DNA of 64,000 nt. Source: Casuarius casuarius (lineage: Eukaryota; Chordata; Aves; Casuariiformes; Casuariidae). Positions within the stretch are counted from its first letter, which is position 1, and each line of letters begins with the position of its first letter. Where the stretch lies: the NCBI GenBank assembly GCA_003342895.1, contig PTFA01000082.1, positions 1,369,527 through 1,433,526 on the forward strand, given 5' to 3'. Shown piece by piece: positions 49,771 through 61,456 of this stretch. The position numbers were made by a program, and so were the translations under genes. The notes under the pieces are model-generated. The model was not told the origin of the DNA, searched no databases, and saw only the letters and a program-made list of their open reading frames with translations.

Positions 49771-49784
49771 CTCTCTCTCTCTCC
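49760..49784. repeat. (CT)n microsatellite within LTR
   Basis: Eleven to twelve CT units followed by pyrimidine-rich CCCCTCCCC text, upstream of the AATAAA signal. The tract is polypyrimidine on the plus strand. Confidence 0.85.
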
Positions 49785-50121
49785 CCTCCCCTTCGCCTTT
49801 CCCCACCTTTTCTCCCCACTTCGTGGAAAATAAAGTTAAAAGGTTGTACGATATTTGACCAGTTTTAGCGTCTTAATCTCATCCTTGGGATCGTAACAAA
49901 CCCCCCCGATACTGGATCAGGACAATTCCTTCACTTTGAGTTATGACTTATTCCAGTCCTGGGAGCAGCTGCTCTTCCTCGTGTACTAACATGTATTCTG
50001 CTTGTGTGCATTCTAGTGATTCTTCTCTAGATAAAGAAGCATCTCCTGTTTTACCAGGCCATGCCCCAAAATGGTAGTTCGGTTCCCAAGGTGTGCAGAG
50101 ATCCAAAAAGGATTGCACTGA

Positions 50122-50159
50122 GGGTAATAGTTGTTAGAAGGGGTAATAGTTGTTAGAAG
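50122..50159. repeat. 19-bp perfect tandem duplication
   Basis: GGGTAATAGTTGTTAGAAG occurs twice head-to-tail without a mismatch (50122-50140, 50141-50159). The lack of divergence implies a recent duplication or an assembly slip. Confidence 0.9.
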
Positions 50160-50799
50160 AGGCACATGGACTTACTAGTACTGAAAAATGTATGCTTGCA
50201 CAACTGCAAGTATTTGAATGAAGAAGTGGTATCTAGTCAAGCTGTCCTCAAAATACATAGATATACAGACAGGCGAATCATGGTGCGAAGCAAGGTATGT
50301 GGGGGACTGCCCACAAATCTTAAGGACACAGGCTCACTGTAGAAGGAGGCATAGTGTTCCAAAGACTACTTACTATGACACCAAATAACTCACTTCTTAA
50401 AAAGTTGTGAGTGGTTGCCTGGTAGTATAAGTTAAATACATTACAGTTACTCTGAAGTAATATTCCCATACAGACAAGTCCTCAGAGAGTCATTTGGAAA
50501 AAGTTATTGTAGGTATAATGAGTGCATACTATGTGCATGATTCCAGCTAATGATATCCAACTCACTTCCATTAGTGCCAAAATTAATCTTCATGCTATCG
50601 CTCAGAACACAAAATAACACTTAGCTCCTTTAAAAAGAATGATGATTTCCAGGAAATAAAAATACTTTCTCTGATAGACAACTTACAATTTAACCATCAG
50701 TGGTACTGAGTACAGCGTGTTGCCCATAAACCTGTGTTTGGGTGNGATCATAAAAAGAAACCTTGAAGTCAGCCCAAATACTCCAGAGATTTAAACACA

Positions 50800-50870
50800 G
50801 GAAGCAAAATTCTACTGAAATCAATGGATTTGCATCAACATCAGTCAAATAGAATGTGGTCTGGCAGTGT
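50800..50870. repeat. Old amniote repeat fragment
   Basis: 'aaaattctactgaaatcaatgga..ttgcatcaacatcagt' and 'gaatgtggtctgg' follow the pattern 'cactgaagtcaatggaattgcaccagtgtcagtg..gaatttggcc', an old repeat seen widely in reptile and bird DNA. Partial and diverged. Confidence 0.35.
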
Positions 50871-53360
50871 GGGGTCCTTGTGTACAAGGAAAGCAGAATC
50901 AGACCTTCAGAATTATTCGTGATTTAAGGGAGAAGTTTGAAGGGCTCTAATACACTACTTCCGCATCCTTTACACATACTGCCATTCAGTATTTGAAATG
51001 ACTCTTGGTTCAGTTACTTTGTTCTCCCCTTTGCCAGTCGAGAAGCAGTAAAAGAGCCTTCTATTTGAATTCCAGCTGCAGTAATTGAACTAATTCATCA
51101 GTCTTAACAAAGCCAATAGCTTTGTCCTCCAGTCTCCTTCCTCTCAAACTCCTCAACCATGCCAAGATAAGGCGATACAGCTCAATGATCATGGAACTTC
51201 AAACATATTTCTTTTTTTTTGGTACTGTGTAATTGATATATTTTTTCTTTCAGTATTTTTTGACATTATAGGCTCTATATCACTTTACGGTTACTCATGA
51301 TCACAGAGCAAAGTCTAGACGTCACAAAGCACAAGCTTCCTTGCCAGCTTCAACAATTATTTCAAGCATTGATATGCTGATTTAGTAATGCTCTGTCACT
51401 CAAAATCCCTTTATTTATGCTTTCCTCTCCACAGGGAAACCATTCTCAAATATTATCCCTCACTGCATGTGTCAAGATTTATGGACTCTTAGTGAGAAAA
51501 ATTCCATTATTTAAATCAAAGCAGATATCAATTAAGTAAACAATCCTCTAAAATTAGAGAAAGAAACTATAAAAATCCTAAGTCATTACAGATTGCTACT
51601 TCACTGCCTGATTGAGTACATAGCATTTGTATTCATAAATCTTCTGGAGAATTCTTTTCACCTAGTTCTATTTATCACATTGATCATTTCTCCACTCTAG
51701 AGTTTTGGGTGACTAGACTATTGACCTTTATATGGGTAATGTTCTTTTATATTCATCTTTTTTTCCTTAGCTTTCTAGAAGGAAGTGTTTCTCTCTTGCA
51801 GATGGAATTCTGATTTCCAGTTGCATCCATAAGTTCTTGAAAATGAAAAGAAAGAAAGAAACCTATGCCACTAACAGCAGAATGGAGCTACTGATGGTTT
51901 TATACAGAGCTTCTGATCTACACTTCATATAAAGTTTTAACATACTAAATGTAGCCTTTTTCTCAGAGTAGACAGTGCAAACAAGCTTTAGCACTGTTCT
52001 ACAATTAGCTGGTTTAGATATTTTGATAATGATCAAGAACAGAGCTGGCCTGCAATTGCAAATTTAATACATTGACAGATCACTTATAGTAAAGGATAGC
52101 TGTTCTTTTCTCACAGAGTGTTTGAATAAATCATAATGAAAAAAAAGGCAAAAGCAGTATTGGCCACTGCTACTGCAGATTCCCTTGCATAATTGATATT
52201 AAACAGAAAAGCCAGACTTTGAAAGCAAGTAAGGCATTAAGGATATGGAAGTGAATAACCAAAGCCTTACCTGCACATCTTAAAAGGTATTTTTAGTTTG
52301 ATTTTATAGGGAAACAGATTGTATAACAACTTTTTTCTTTTCTTCCCTCATAACTTTTGAGTCTGCTAACCAATTTCAAATTCCAAAGAAGAGCAGAAAT
52401 GCAAGAAAAAAAAAAGTTTTGTGAAACCTGAAAGATATGAAGATGAGAAAGCCTTAAATAAGTACTCTCTGAGGAAAAAGTCAAGCAGAAGGCAGATACT
52501 GCGCATTTCATTGGGCAGCAGCCAACTTGCGCAAGCAGTTCATGAAGACCACCTGGACAAAACATGACAAGAAGATACCACAACTGGGATAAAACTAAAA
52601 TGATTTGTCTTTCCTCTGAACCTCAAGACAGTTCATGAATATTAGTTATCTGGTAGAAAAAAACAAACATACAGACCCAATAAATAGAAGGCCTTAAATA
52701 ACTCATTTGAGTGNAAGTTCCTCATTATAATCTGTGGTTGTGTCTGAGCTGCAACAATCAACCATGATGGGTACAGCTCCTTTCCCATTACCCCTGCCCT
52801 CCCTCCCCTTCATTCCTAGAAGTCCTCTTCATGAGAGCACTCATGACTATAAACAATTTAATAACCCAGAGCTGAAAGATAATAGTCAAAGCTTCTTAAA
52901 TTCTCTCTTAGGTATAACTGATAATGCAAATGCACTTCATTGTAAGTTAGCCAGGTTAACTGAAGCATCTTCAGAAGTGGCTTAAGGTCTACACTGCAAT
53001 CAATAACCATGCTTCAGCTGATAGATGGTAAACCCATTGGCTCAGGCCCCAGGCAATTCTCATGTAGCTACACTTATCAAAGCACTCTGGGAGAATTACT
53101 AGTGATTGGGCTTTTCCATTGGTAATTTTGTTCCAAAAAACTTCATTTATCTCATAATGCATCTCAATAATTGCAGCTACAAAATGAATTGGCTGGGCTC
53201 AGGCTATTCCTTGCACTGTGTGGACAAGGCACAACCATGGCAGAACAGTGACTTGCAGGACGAGACACAAAATACAAACATAAGGCTAAATTTCTGAATG
53301 TTCCTGAGCAGCTGACCCCTCATCTCATTTCCATGTTGGCATTCCTGTTTGATCCTAGAT

Positions 53361-53400
53361 CATACTAGGACACACACACTAGGACATATTAGGGCACACT
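53361..53400. repeat. ACTAGGACACACA three-copy array
   Basis: Three imperfect units (ACTAGGACACACA, CACTAGGACATATT, AGGGCACACT) lie head-to-tail. Confidence 0.65.
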
Positions 53401-54169
53401 TATCCTTCGCTTGCAGGGGGCTTGGAAGGGAGCAGGTAGTATAACACAGTAACTAAATACTGTCTTCATACTAGTTCTGGCGATCTCCCCTTGCATTATG
53501 TAACAGGCATACGGCAAATGGAAAATAGTTAACAAGAGTATGTCTGCAATTAATATATTCACAGGTGGTTTTTCATGTGATTCCAATTTCACCATGGCTT
53601 ATTCTCTTAGATCAACCTATGCATGTTCTATGATGAAAATTATAGTCTCTGATTAACATTTAAAAAAATACATTTTAAAAAAGGAAACAGTATGTTTGCT
53701 AAATCTAAAATATCTGTAGATATGCTGGATGCCGAATATTTTCAAACATTTGACATGTTATGTACCAGGCTTGATAGTCAGCAAATAGAGAGATGGAAAT
53801 TCAGAAGTGGGAAAAATTAAGACCCAAATTAGGTAAGTGTTCACGCTGGCATTGAATTTAAATGCACTTGACATTCACGAGGCTCAGGCCTATGCTGTCG
53901 TGTGTAGCAGTGTCTGCCTGGATCTGTATTTTACAGCTGAAGTACGGAAGATTAAATAAATAAAATGGTAACAGCCCTATATATTTTTTATGTAATCAGA
54001 GAGAGTAGAAAGAAGTACTTTATGTGCTCTGATACACTGCATATTGTAAGACTATTGATCTAACCCAGCATCTGAAGAGATGAATAGAATCTTTCTAAGT
54101 GACTGCAATAAGCATTGGATCAGGTACTGGATCAGTAATATATGTCAAATACTCTTTTTTCCTAGACTG

Positions 54170-54560
54170 TTCTTAAATATCCGCACTTACGTAGTACAAC
54201 CATTCCTCTCAGTAGGCTATTCCACTGCTCAAATATTAAGTGCCCACTCTTAATAACTCACCTAAACTTTCATTTCTTGGCTTCAGGCTACTGCTTGTCT
54301 TTAGAAAATGAATAATTATCTTTTTAGATTTTTATAATCCTTTAATATGCTCAACTCTCTGCTAGACTATTTTAATTTAGCTGCTTTGGTCCCACATGTG
54401 TCTTCTTTGAAAATGCTTGTATAAATTCTATTTCCTTCCTTGGTGTTTTCTTTAGTTTTCTTTTATTCTTTTCAAATTGTGGGTACCAAGGAATCAATAT
54501 AATGAAATTAATACGCAGTTTGGAATCTTTCCTCTAACTCATTGCATTTTTTATTGCCTT
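54170..54560 (-). repeat. CR1/L3-like LINE 3' UTR, minus strand
   Basis: On the plus strand, 'ctcagtaggctattccactgctcaaatatt' and 'taataactcacctaaactttcatttcttggcttcaggctactgcttgtc' (about 54210-54300, interrupted) match the antisense of the L3/CR1 tail. The usual wording there is 'cagtagcctgttccattgc' and 'taatgtctaacctaaatct..cttgct'. Downstream pyrimidine-rich text fits the remaining UTR. Very diverged. Confidence 0.5.
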
Positions 54561-55584
54561 TTATCCCTCATTTTGTAATAATGGAATTTCCTTGGAGGTG
54601 TAAAAGTTTCACCTTGTTAAACAGAATGGAAACCACTCTATCCTTCACTCTGAAATGTAACAACTTCCTTTTTAAAGAAAGAAGACAGCCTTTAAATAGC
54701 ACAAAGGACCATTACCACATAACATTTCAAGTCAAGTAAAGACTACTTTAGCCAACTTCCAGGAAGTCTCCTTAAATTAATTTGCATTGAGGAAGTCCAG
54801 ATGACAAAGCCAATATATTTTAATTGAGATGTCTGTCACTACCATGCAAAGCACCTCTTTTTAGGCAGCTTATTGTTATACAAACTCCAAAAGAATATTA
54901 AAAGGACATAACTGAAGTACTGGCAAGCACAGNGGATGCTACTTCCCTTTGAAACACCGTGAGGTTTATGAATATCAAAAATGGCCAGGAATGCGGCCTT
55001 TCCTTTTATATGGAACAAACTAATTTCATCCAGTCCAATTATGTTAAAGTCTTCTACAGGGCAATCAGACAGTACCAGATAAAAAGCAATTCTACTAGNT
55101 TTTTAAATGTTAGTGCTACCTCATACAATAGGTACCATACATAAGTACTTTCTTTGACATTTTCCATGCAAATACAGTTCTTTTTCTTTTATGAAATCTC
55201 CTGAACTGTGAACTTACATTGGCATAGTATCGTAAAGGCAAAGAGCAAACAAATATTTTCAACCAAAATTACTTTCTTTTTCTGTGAGAAAATCAAACAA
55301 GATTCTTTTCCTGACAAGATCACAAAGGGTCCCTTTCTACTAAGAGTTTTTAATTAAGCTTTGAGAAGAAAATGCTTTTTAAGAAAAAGTATGACAGAAA
55401 ACTGAAAGTCAGAAGTAGAAGGTCCTGTTTACTTGCTCATGAAAGAAGGGCTATGTTCTGTTTGTTTCCTTCACTGAAAAGGAAATGCAAAATCCTGTAA
55501 AATATTAACATGCTGCATTTCAAATTGAGAAAGCTCATTTTATCCAGATTATAATGTGAAGTGACCAGTAAAACCTCCTTTTTA
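54561..55584. other. No gene recognised
   Basis: AT-rich unique DNA with 61-65-codon chance frames and Ns near 54933 and 55099. Confidence 0.55.
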
Positions 55585-56094
55585 GTTTTGGCTTTGGGCT
55601 CCCCACTCCGAGACAGATAATGTCAAACTGCAGCAAGGCCAGCTAAGGCCACAAGGCTGGTGGGGGTTAGCACACAGCACACAAGGAGAGACTGAGGGAA
55701 CAAAGCTTGTTCAGCCTGCAGAAGAGAAGGAGACAGAGGGATCATCCTGCTATCTATCTGCAACCGTGCGCTGGGAGGATACCTAGAAGATGGAGCCAGA
55801 CTCTTCTCGGAGGTGCACAGCGATAGGATGAGGGGCAACGGCCACAAGTTGGAACATGAGAAATTCCAGTGCGATCTAAGGAAAAACTTTTTTACCACNA
55901 GGGCAGTCAAACAGTGGAACAGGCTGCCCAAGGAGCTTGTGGAGTTTCCATACTGGGAGGTGTTCAAGCCTCAAATGGAAACTGCCCTGAGCAACCTGAT
56001 CTTATCAGACCTGCTTTGAGCAAACGTTTGGACTAGATGACCTCCGGAGGTCCCTTCCAACCTAAATTATTTTACGGTTCTATGTTTCTGTGAT
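55585..56094 (+). mobile_element. CR1 LINE 3' end, plus strand
   Basis: Sense-orientation CR1 starts at the 3' end of the RT ORF ('gggctcccca', about 55597). It continues through the 'gataatgtcaaactg' and 'aggagagactgaggg' blocks, 'cttgttcagcctgcagaagagaagg' (about 55706-55730), 'gataggatgaggggcaacggccacaa' (about 55822-55848) and 'gtggaacaggctgcccaaggagcttgtgga' (about 55914-55943). It then reaches 'ggtcccttccaacct' (56049-56063) and a 3' end of octamer-like TTCTATG/TTCTGTG units near 56076-56092. It is 5'-truncated to about 510 bp and belongs to a different CR1 subgroup from 7801-8720. A 68-codon frame (55813-56019) is the usual chance frame of this UTR. Confidence 0.92.
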
Positions 56095-56099
56095 GATAA

Positions 56100-57165
56100 T
56101 AGGCTTTACACAATTATTTTTGTGGCCATGATTACTGAACTTAAAGCAGGCACCATCATAAAACATGTTATACCAAAGTTACTGAAATACAACAGAACTG
56201 AGATAATTTGGTCACTTGCTATAGTCAGCAACAAAGATTTATAGTGAGACTATCAATCACCTAAACAATCGCGGTTAAAATGAGTCTAAAAGAGAAGCAA
56301 TTCTAAGCTATGAACATATATACTAGCACAAAATTGTCTGTCAGAACATCTTCATTGCTAGCTCTGTGTGTAGATTTTAATAGCCCAAAATAGAGTATTT
56401 CTGTTGCATGATATTTTCAGACAAAAATCTGTAGGTTACTGCCTAGATACTAAATAAACAAAAATCATGTAAAAATACTAATTTATTAGGAAAACATGTT
56501 AAGGAAGATTAAAGAGCGGTGACTGGCAACAACAATTTTCAAAGCATTTATTGATCTTGCTGATAGTCTTGCCACTCTTAATTTATATCTATCCTATTTG
56601 ATCCAACATAAGATAAAAAGTGAAGTTAATTTCTTTGTTTTAGACACTTTAAAAATAAATCTTTTTGAAAGGAGCAATCAGGTCTGATCCATCAAGTGCT
56701 CTATCTGCAGAGCCAACAGGGACTTCACAAAAAATTGTAAGACTATACAAATTGACATGGAAATGCAAGCCAATGAGAAAAATATTGGTATGCCCAAACA
56801 AGATCTCAGAACACTAGAAGTTCTTTGTAATGATATCTCAAAACTAAATAAAACTACTTATAAGAATCAAGGAGACTCATTTCTTAATGTAAAGATCAAT
56901 TCATGTTAATGCTAATCAATAAAACTGCCTCCATTTCCAGATGCCCAAGAAACAATATCAAGGTAAGTCTTTCAAAGACAAACATATGATGATACTGAGA
57001 ATCAGAGAAATTAAATATAGTAAAATGCAACAAATATACATTTTCAGCACTGCTGCAAAGTAAGTGAAATAGCATACTGTACAAATTGTCAATTCAACAT
57101 AAGAGGACACCCCTTAGCTGCTGGATTTTTAAAGACCTTTGAATTCAAAAGTAATGTCTGATTTT
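56100..57165. other. No gene recognised
   Basis: Unique AT-rich DNA. The only frame of note (minus 56896-57084, 62 codons) has no domain. Confidence 0.55.
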
Positions 57166-57169
57166 CAAA

Positions 57170-57415
57170 AACATCTGTCACTTAGGTATGTAATTGAAAA
57201 GGCCAGACTTCCAAAAATGCTGGGGACACCTTCAACAGACTTTACAGCGTAGTTCTCCATTGAGATCACAAATGATACCGAAGGATTTTCCAAATAGCAA
57301 TTAAGCATGTTTACCCATTTTACTGATGCAGAACCACAGAGGAGTTAACTACCTCACATAAGTAAGCATTAGAGCCAAGTGAAGGACCCAAAGCTCCTGA
57401 CTCCAAACCATTAAA
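57170..57415 (+). repeat. MIR-like SINE
   Basis: The 3' half is clear: 'gtttacccattttactgatgcagaaccacagaggagttaactacct' (about 57309-57354, with gaps) and 'agcattagagccaagtgaaggacccaaagctcctgactccaaacc' (about 57364-57410). Together they follow MIR's '..cccattttacagatgaggaaactgag..cacagagaggttaagtgactt..gcagagccgggattcgaaccca..ctgactccaa'. The upstream part (57170-57290) contains '..cacttaggtatgtaatt..aaaggccagacttc', a common amniote repeat phrase. Old and diverged, but the best SINE call in the window. Confidence 0.65.
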
Positions 57416-57638
57416 AATACACTTTTCTCCAAACCATGATCAAACACAAAGGACAGCAGTCTGCTATTCAGTATTGCTGCAAATATAAATATTTCATATG
57501 TAATTTTTGCTGCTTCATTTTTGTATTTCCTACATTATATAAAAACATCATCGGGTTCTAGGTAACATAAGCAGTATTTTTTCTCTCTGTTAAGAAAATA
57601 AAACACTTTTACTTTCGAATTCTTTTAAACATAAACTG

Positions 57639-57664
57639 TGCTTTTGGGCATTGCTTTTGGGCAT
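57639..57664. repeat. 13-bp perfect tandem duplication
   Basis: TGCTTTTGGGCAT is repeated exactly at 57639-57651 and 57652-57664. Confidence 0.9.
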
Positions 57665-58010
57665 TAGAACCTATTGCAAGCATAAATTAAACTTTAATTA
57701 AATTAATTTAATAGGATTTTTGAGTGTTCTGCATGCACAGTTTAGAAATGTAAAAATTTTATAACAAGAGTGGAGTGATCATGTGGCTTGACTTTAATAG
57801 TTACCATCACATTAAGTACATTTCTAATTACACTATGGGTTACAGAAAGAAAATCACAATTAATGAACACATGACCTAGAGTCTTTCAAATCTGCTGAAC
57901 TGCAGGAAGTTTGACACACAACCTGCCAAACATTGGTGTGATAGTGATGAAGAGGGTAAAGTGAAGAGCCTAGAGAATTCATACAGAATCTTACTCACGT
58001 TGGTAATTCG

Positions 58011-58048
58011 GCCCCAGCATGGGTCAACAATTTAGCCCCAGCATGGGT
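58011..58048. repeat. 14-bp direct repeat, 24-bp period
   Basis: GCCCCAGCATGGGT at 58011-58024 and 58035-58048. The preceding bases (GGTAATTCG versus CAACAATTTA) suggest a diverged 24-bp tandem unit. Confidence 0.8.
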
Positions 58049-58309
58049 GAGAAAATAAAGTACATCTGTCATGCTAGCTGGTCAACACTTTCTTTTTTAA
58101 CCTTCCTATTTCTCTTCTTATAGCTTTGCTAAACTTTTAAATAGGCAGGCTTGCATATTCCATACCTGATGTCTCCTTTTGACTGTTCTGTTCTGGAGTT
58201 CTGTGTTGCGAGTCAAATCACTTAAACCAAACTTTATAAAGTGGTCTGTAATTGTCTATTCTTCATTTTGGAGTGCTTGATTTAGATCTTGGGATCTGAT
58301 TTAAAAAAA

Positions 58310-58360
58310 ACTTGAAGCACAGCTGCCACTGAAGTCAATGGAAGTTGTGCTTTGAATATA
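58310..58360. repeat. Old amniote repeat fragment (gaagtcaatgg)
   Basis: 'cacagctgccactgaagtcaatggaagttgtgctt' matches the widely shared 'agctcccattgacttcaatgggagttgtg' phrase of old reptile and bird repeats in antisense. Short remnant. Confidence 0.4.
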
Positions 58361-58560
58361 TGTAGCACTATATATAATGCTAAGCATTCATAAGAAAAGG
58401 AGGTCATCATCGTCTCAAATTGGACTCTCAAAATTAGCCAGACTAGTTTGATGAAGGTCTATTTTTTCAGAATACTTCAATATATCATCTAATTACCTAT
58501 ATCCAGAGGATGCTACACAATCTGAAGTACATCAATATATAAATAGACAACCACACGCCC

Positions 58561-58626
58561 AGAGGACAGAGGAACATAGTATAAAGGACAATGACATGCT
58601 CAAAGGACAGCAGAACATAGTATAAA
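58561..58626 (+). repeat. 41-bp tandem duplication with TATAAA
   Basis: 'agaggacagaggaacatagt' followed by ATAAA (58561-58585) recurs with three changes at 58602-58626. Each unit contains AGTATAAA. A third, weaker unit may precede it at about 58505-58515 (CAGAGGATGC). Confidence 0.75.
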
Positions 58627-58693
58627 ACCAGATATTTTTCATCTCCAATGGTTCTCTGAAAGTATCACTTTTGGAGAAGAATCCTGACCCATG

Positions 58694-59331
58694 TGTTATG
58701 GAAATTAGNCTTGTCGGCCACCATAACAGGGCTCGACCCTAGGTTCCTGCAAGTAAAGTTCAGAGCCAAATCAAAACAAATTAGATAATTTTAATCACGC
58801 GCGTGCCGTAATTACAGCTCGAGCTGGGTGCCTCCAAAGAGGGACCCTAACATAAACAAATCCTGGGTAATTATAGTCTTCTCGACTTACATTTCCCACC
58901 CCTCACGCGATAGTTAGACCAATAGTAATTTTTTTGGTCTGGGGTCTCCTGCTCCTCATTGGGTCTCATCGTCATTCTGAGGCAAGCTGTTTTTCTCCTT
59001 ATTTTTGTTTTTTGCAGTCTCTGATGATGGTTGTACCTCTGTTTTTGTTGGGTCTGGCGGTTGTTTCCCAAGCTCTTATTTTCCCCATTGTTTTGGCGTC
59101 TTCCCTCTCGGAGTCGGTGACACAGGTGCGCAGACTGCGTGTGGCTTCCTTATTTTCCCAGCCTGAACGAGCTCTGAGGCACTATTTTTTATTAAACTAA
59201 GTAAAGATTCGTTACTTTTCCCACGCTCGGCCTAAGGCTTCAGCAAATCTAGCCACTCATGCTAAGCAAGTTTTATGTAAGTTGTGCTAAGCAGCTATTT
59301 CTAGACAGTTTCAATTCACTATTCTTTAACA
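58694..59331 (-). mobile_element. Complete solo ERV LTR with 5-bp TSD, minus strand
   Basis: The block begins TGTTATGG and ends CTTTAACA on the plus strand, so the termini TGTTA...TAACA form the short inverted repeats that retroviral integrase recognises. It is flanked on both sides by CCATG (58689-58693 and 59332-59336), a 5-bp target duplication. The interior (58709-59265) aligns in reverse orientation with the LTR at 48905-49898, including the TATAATT box (minus strand, about 58869-58876) and the GAGGCACCC segment. At about 638 bp with no coding interior it is a solo LTR, the usual product of recombination between two LTRs of a provirus. A 5-bp duplication is commonest among ERVL-type (spuma-like) elements. 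The class is inferred. The small frames inside are not genes. Confidence 0.85.
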
Positions 59332-59336
59332 CCATG

Positions 59337-61450
59337 AGAACATGACTCAGAATGTCCTCAAAGTTCACAAATATTCCCATAAGGAGTTTTGATGGAGACA
59401 GCTTAATGATTCGTTATAGAAGTCCCTCACTTGACAACTTTGTTTTTCAATCTAACTGTTTCTAAACGCTCCAGATTATGAAAACTAAAAATGATGCAGA
59501 TGCCTCAAAGTTGGTAACACGGGCTCAAATACTGGGAAAGCAGATGGGTAGCTAATGAGTAATTTCATAGTAGACTGACAATTTTCTGTCTTGAAAAAAT
59601 TCTAAACCACTCTTCCTAACCTTTTCTTATGCTTAGATCTTAATCTTACAAATAATACACATACTTTTCTTCTGTTTCAGCTATGCATGTGTTGAAAGAA
59701 AAATATTCATTTTTAACAATAGTGATTTTCCCTTTTGCTGCTTGCTTTTGTTCTTTGTTTCTTTTTGTCTTGACCATTTGAGTTTTCAAATGTCCCTATG
59801 CTGACTTTCCAAAGTAACCATTATAAATAACTGTTTACCAGTGTGAGTAGAAGAGCATAACTCTCCAGGAAAAAAAAAGATTATTGCAGAGCAAATGATG
59901 TATATTTTTTCTTGAAAGTACTGGGTAGTATACCACAAATAAAAACAGGAAACTGAAGATAAAACAAGGTAATTAGGCATTATTTTTTCCTTAAAATATT
60001 AATCAGAGAAGCCTAACNTTTAGTTATTTTTCTTTAAATTAATACCTTTCTCTTGACAATTTCCTCAGGCATGACTTCTTTCCACTTGGGGGGAACAGAA
60101 CTTTTTCTATCTATCTCAAGTATTATGATACTACAAAACACAATCTCAAAAGAAAAACTGTGTCTTTGATCTCCGAATCAGAGTAGACATACTGTCTATA
60201 ATACTGACATACTGCCTTTTCATTTTCTTTTATGTCCAGAGTAGACTTGCCTGGCTACAGAAAGGTAGTTATGGTCCGGTGAGCTCCCTATTTTGAGGAA
60301 GAGATCCAAGGCAGGTAAACAGCTTTAAAGGACAGAGCACCAGGTATAAGGAACTAGCATGCCATAGAGCTCCCTCCACCTGAACAGTCTGTTCAAAGAA
60401 TGGTGGACACAAAAAGTACAAGATGAAAGGAGGAAGCTCACAAAACTCTGAAATGTGATTAGTTAATAAGATCCCCTAAGTGGAAAAAGAGAGATTCATC
60501 TCAATAGCAAAATAAGCATAAGGTTGTACTCACTGAGATAAAGCAAGGATGCTACATTACAAACCAGTAAGCTTGCAATAAGTTTACTAGTTTGTAACCA
60601 GTAATAACGTGACTTAATAGTTCTGACAGTTCACAAAAAAAGAAGAGAAAAAACAAACTCTCCCAAACTGAAGATGATGTAAAAGCAATGCTGGCACAGC
60701 ATTTGAAAAATGAAATTTCTATCATAACAATTGATGCTGTATCACAGCTGTACCATGAAATAGTCATTGGTCCCTGTAGATCGGTTAGAAAAAAGTCTGC
60801 CACAGTTCTTCCAGTATTTTAAGCAGTATGGCATAACCTTATGTGAGTCAAAAAACTAACACATATTCTTGTTCACAAGTACTTGTCAGAATTTGCTGTC
60901 AGTAAGAAATGTTTCCTAATAATAATTCCTCCAAATTTTTCTTAGCTCTTTCACTTCTATCTTGTCAAAGACTGAGCTGTATAATGAAATAGACCTGAAT
61001 CAAAGTTTACATTCTATGATTAATTTTTAGAGAAGGCAGCTAGTATGTCACAAATGCTGTAAACGTCAAGATCTCGTGGTCAGAACACACTACTTAGAAA
61101 ACTGAATACATCATTCTTCGGTACTATTTATAGTCATTAAAATTAAAGGTGTCAGTTTGAGGAAACATGCTATTTTCCTCCTTCACTTTTAATGCAATTA
61201 CAGAAATAAGCAGCTCAGGTTCATTCATCAAGATTGATAGAAGAGGACCACTGTCTCATTGAAAATATCGGGTAGGTGTTTTTGATTACATTTCTGACAA
61301 AAATCTCTGTAAATGAAGAAAGGCTCTGACACTCAAACCATAATTAAATCAGATTTGGTGAAGGGAAAAATACTTGGCAGTCTTGCTAATTGTTTCTTAT
61401 TCTCAATCTCTCTTTTCCTGTCCAACTCTCGNTGTAAATACTAACTTGAT
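59337..61450. other. No gene recognised
   Basis: Unique AT-rich DNA with 64- and 83-codon chance frames and an N near 60018. No repeat family recognised. Confidence 0.5.
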
Positions 61451-61456
61451 TAGTTA

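Larger units (their letters stand above)
48905..49898 (+). mobile_element. Endogenous retrovirus LTR, plus strand
   Basis: A CpG-rich block of about 1 kb is homologous over most of its length to the reverse complement of 58709-59265, sharing for example ATTACTATTGGTCT, GCGTGAGGGGTGGGAAA and GAGGCACCC. A TATA-like CTATAATT sits at 49516-49523. The R-type 'GGTCCCTCTTCGGAGGCACC' is at 49546-49565, and AATAAA at 49829-49834 is the polyadenylation signal. The 3' terminus is ...ATCGTAACA at 49898, ending in CA. The 5' edge is uncertain: AACCCC occurs at 48905-48910 and again at 49899-49904, which could be a target duplication, but the sequence between does not begin with TG. No gag, pol or env follows, so it is a solo LTR or an isolated one. 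Confidence 0.75.
49905..54160. other. No gene recognised
   Basis: The DNA following the LTR shows no retroviral coding frame and no obvious primer-binding site. Listed within it are a 19-bp tandem (50122-50159), an old repeat trace (50800-50870) and a short tandem (53361-53400). The rest is unique AT-rich DNA with ORFs up to 96 codons. Confidence 0.5.

Noticed and set aside
55623..55967. 114-codon minus-strand frame
   Set aside because: Antisense to the CR1 3' end. A by-product of the repeat.
49899..58693. A full provirus between the two LTRs
   Set aside because: The LTRs are in opposite orientation, differ structurally, and the interval holds no gag, pol or env signal but does hold unrelated CR1 and MIR-like repeats.
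58871..59200. 66- and 88-codon frames inside the solo LTR
   Set aside because: Opposite-strand frames of a non-coding LTR. The hydrophobic text of the plus frame is compositional.
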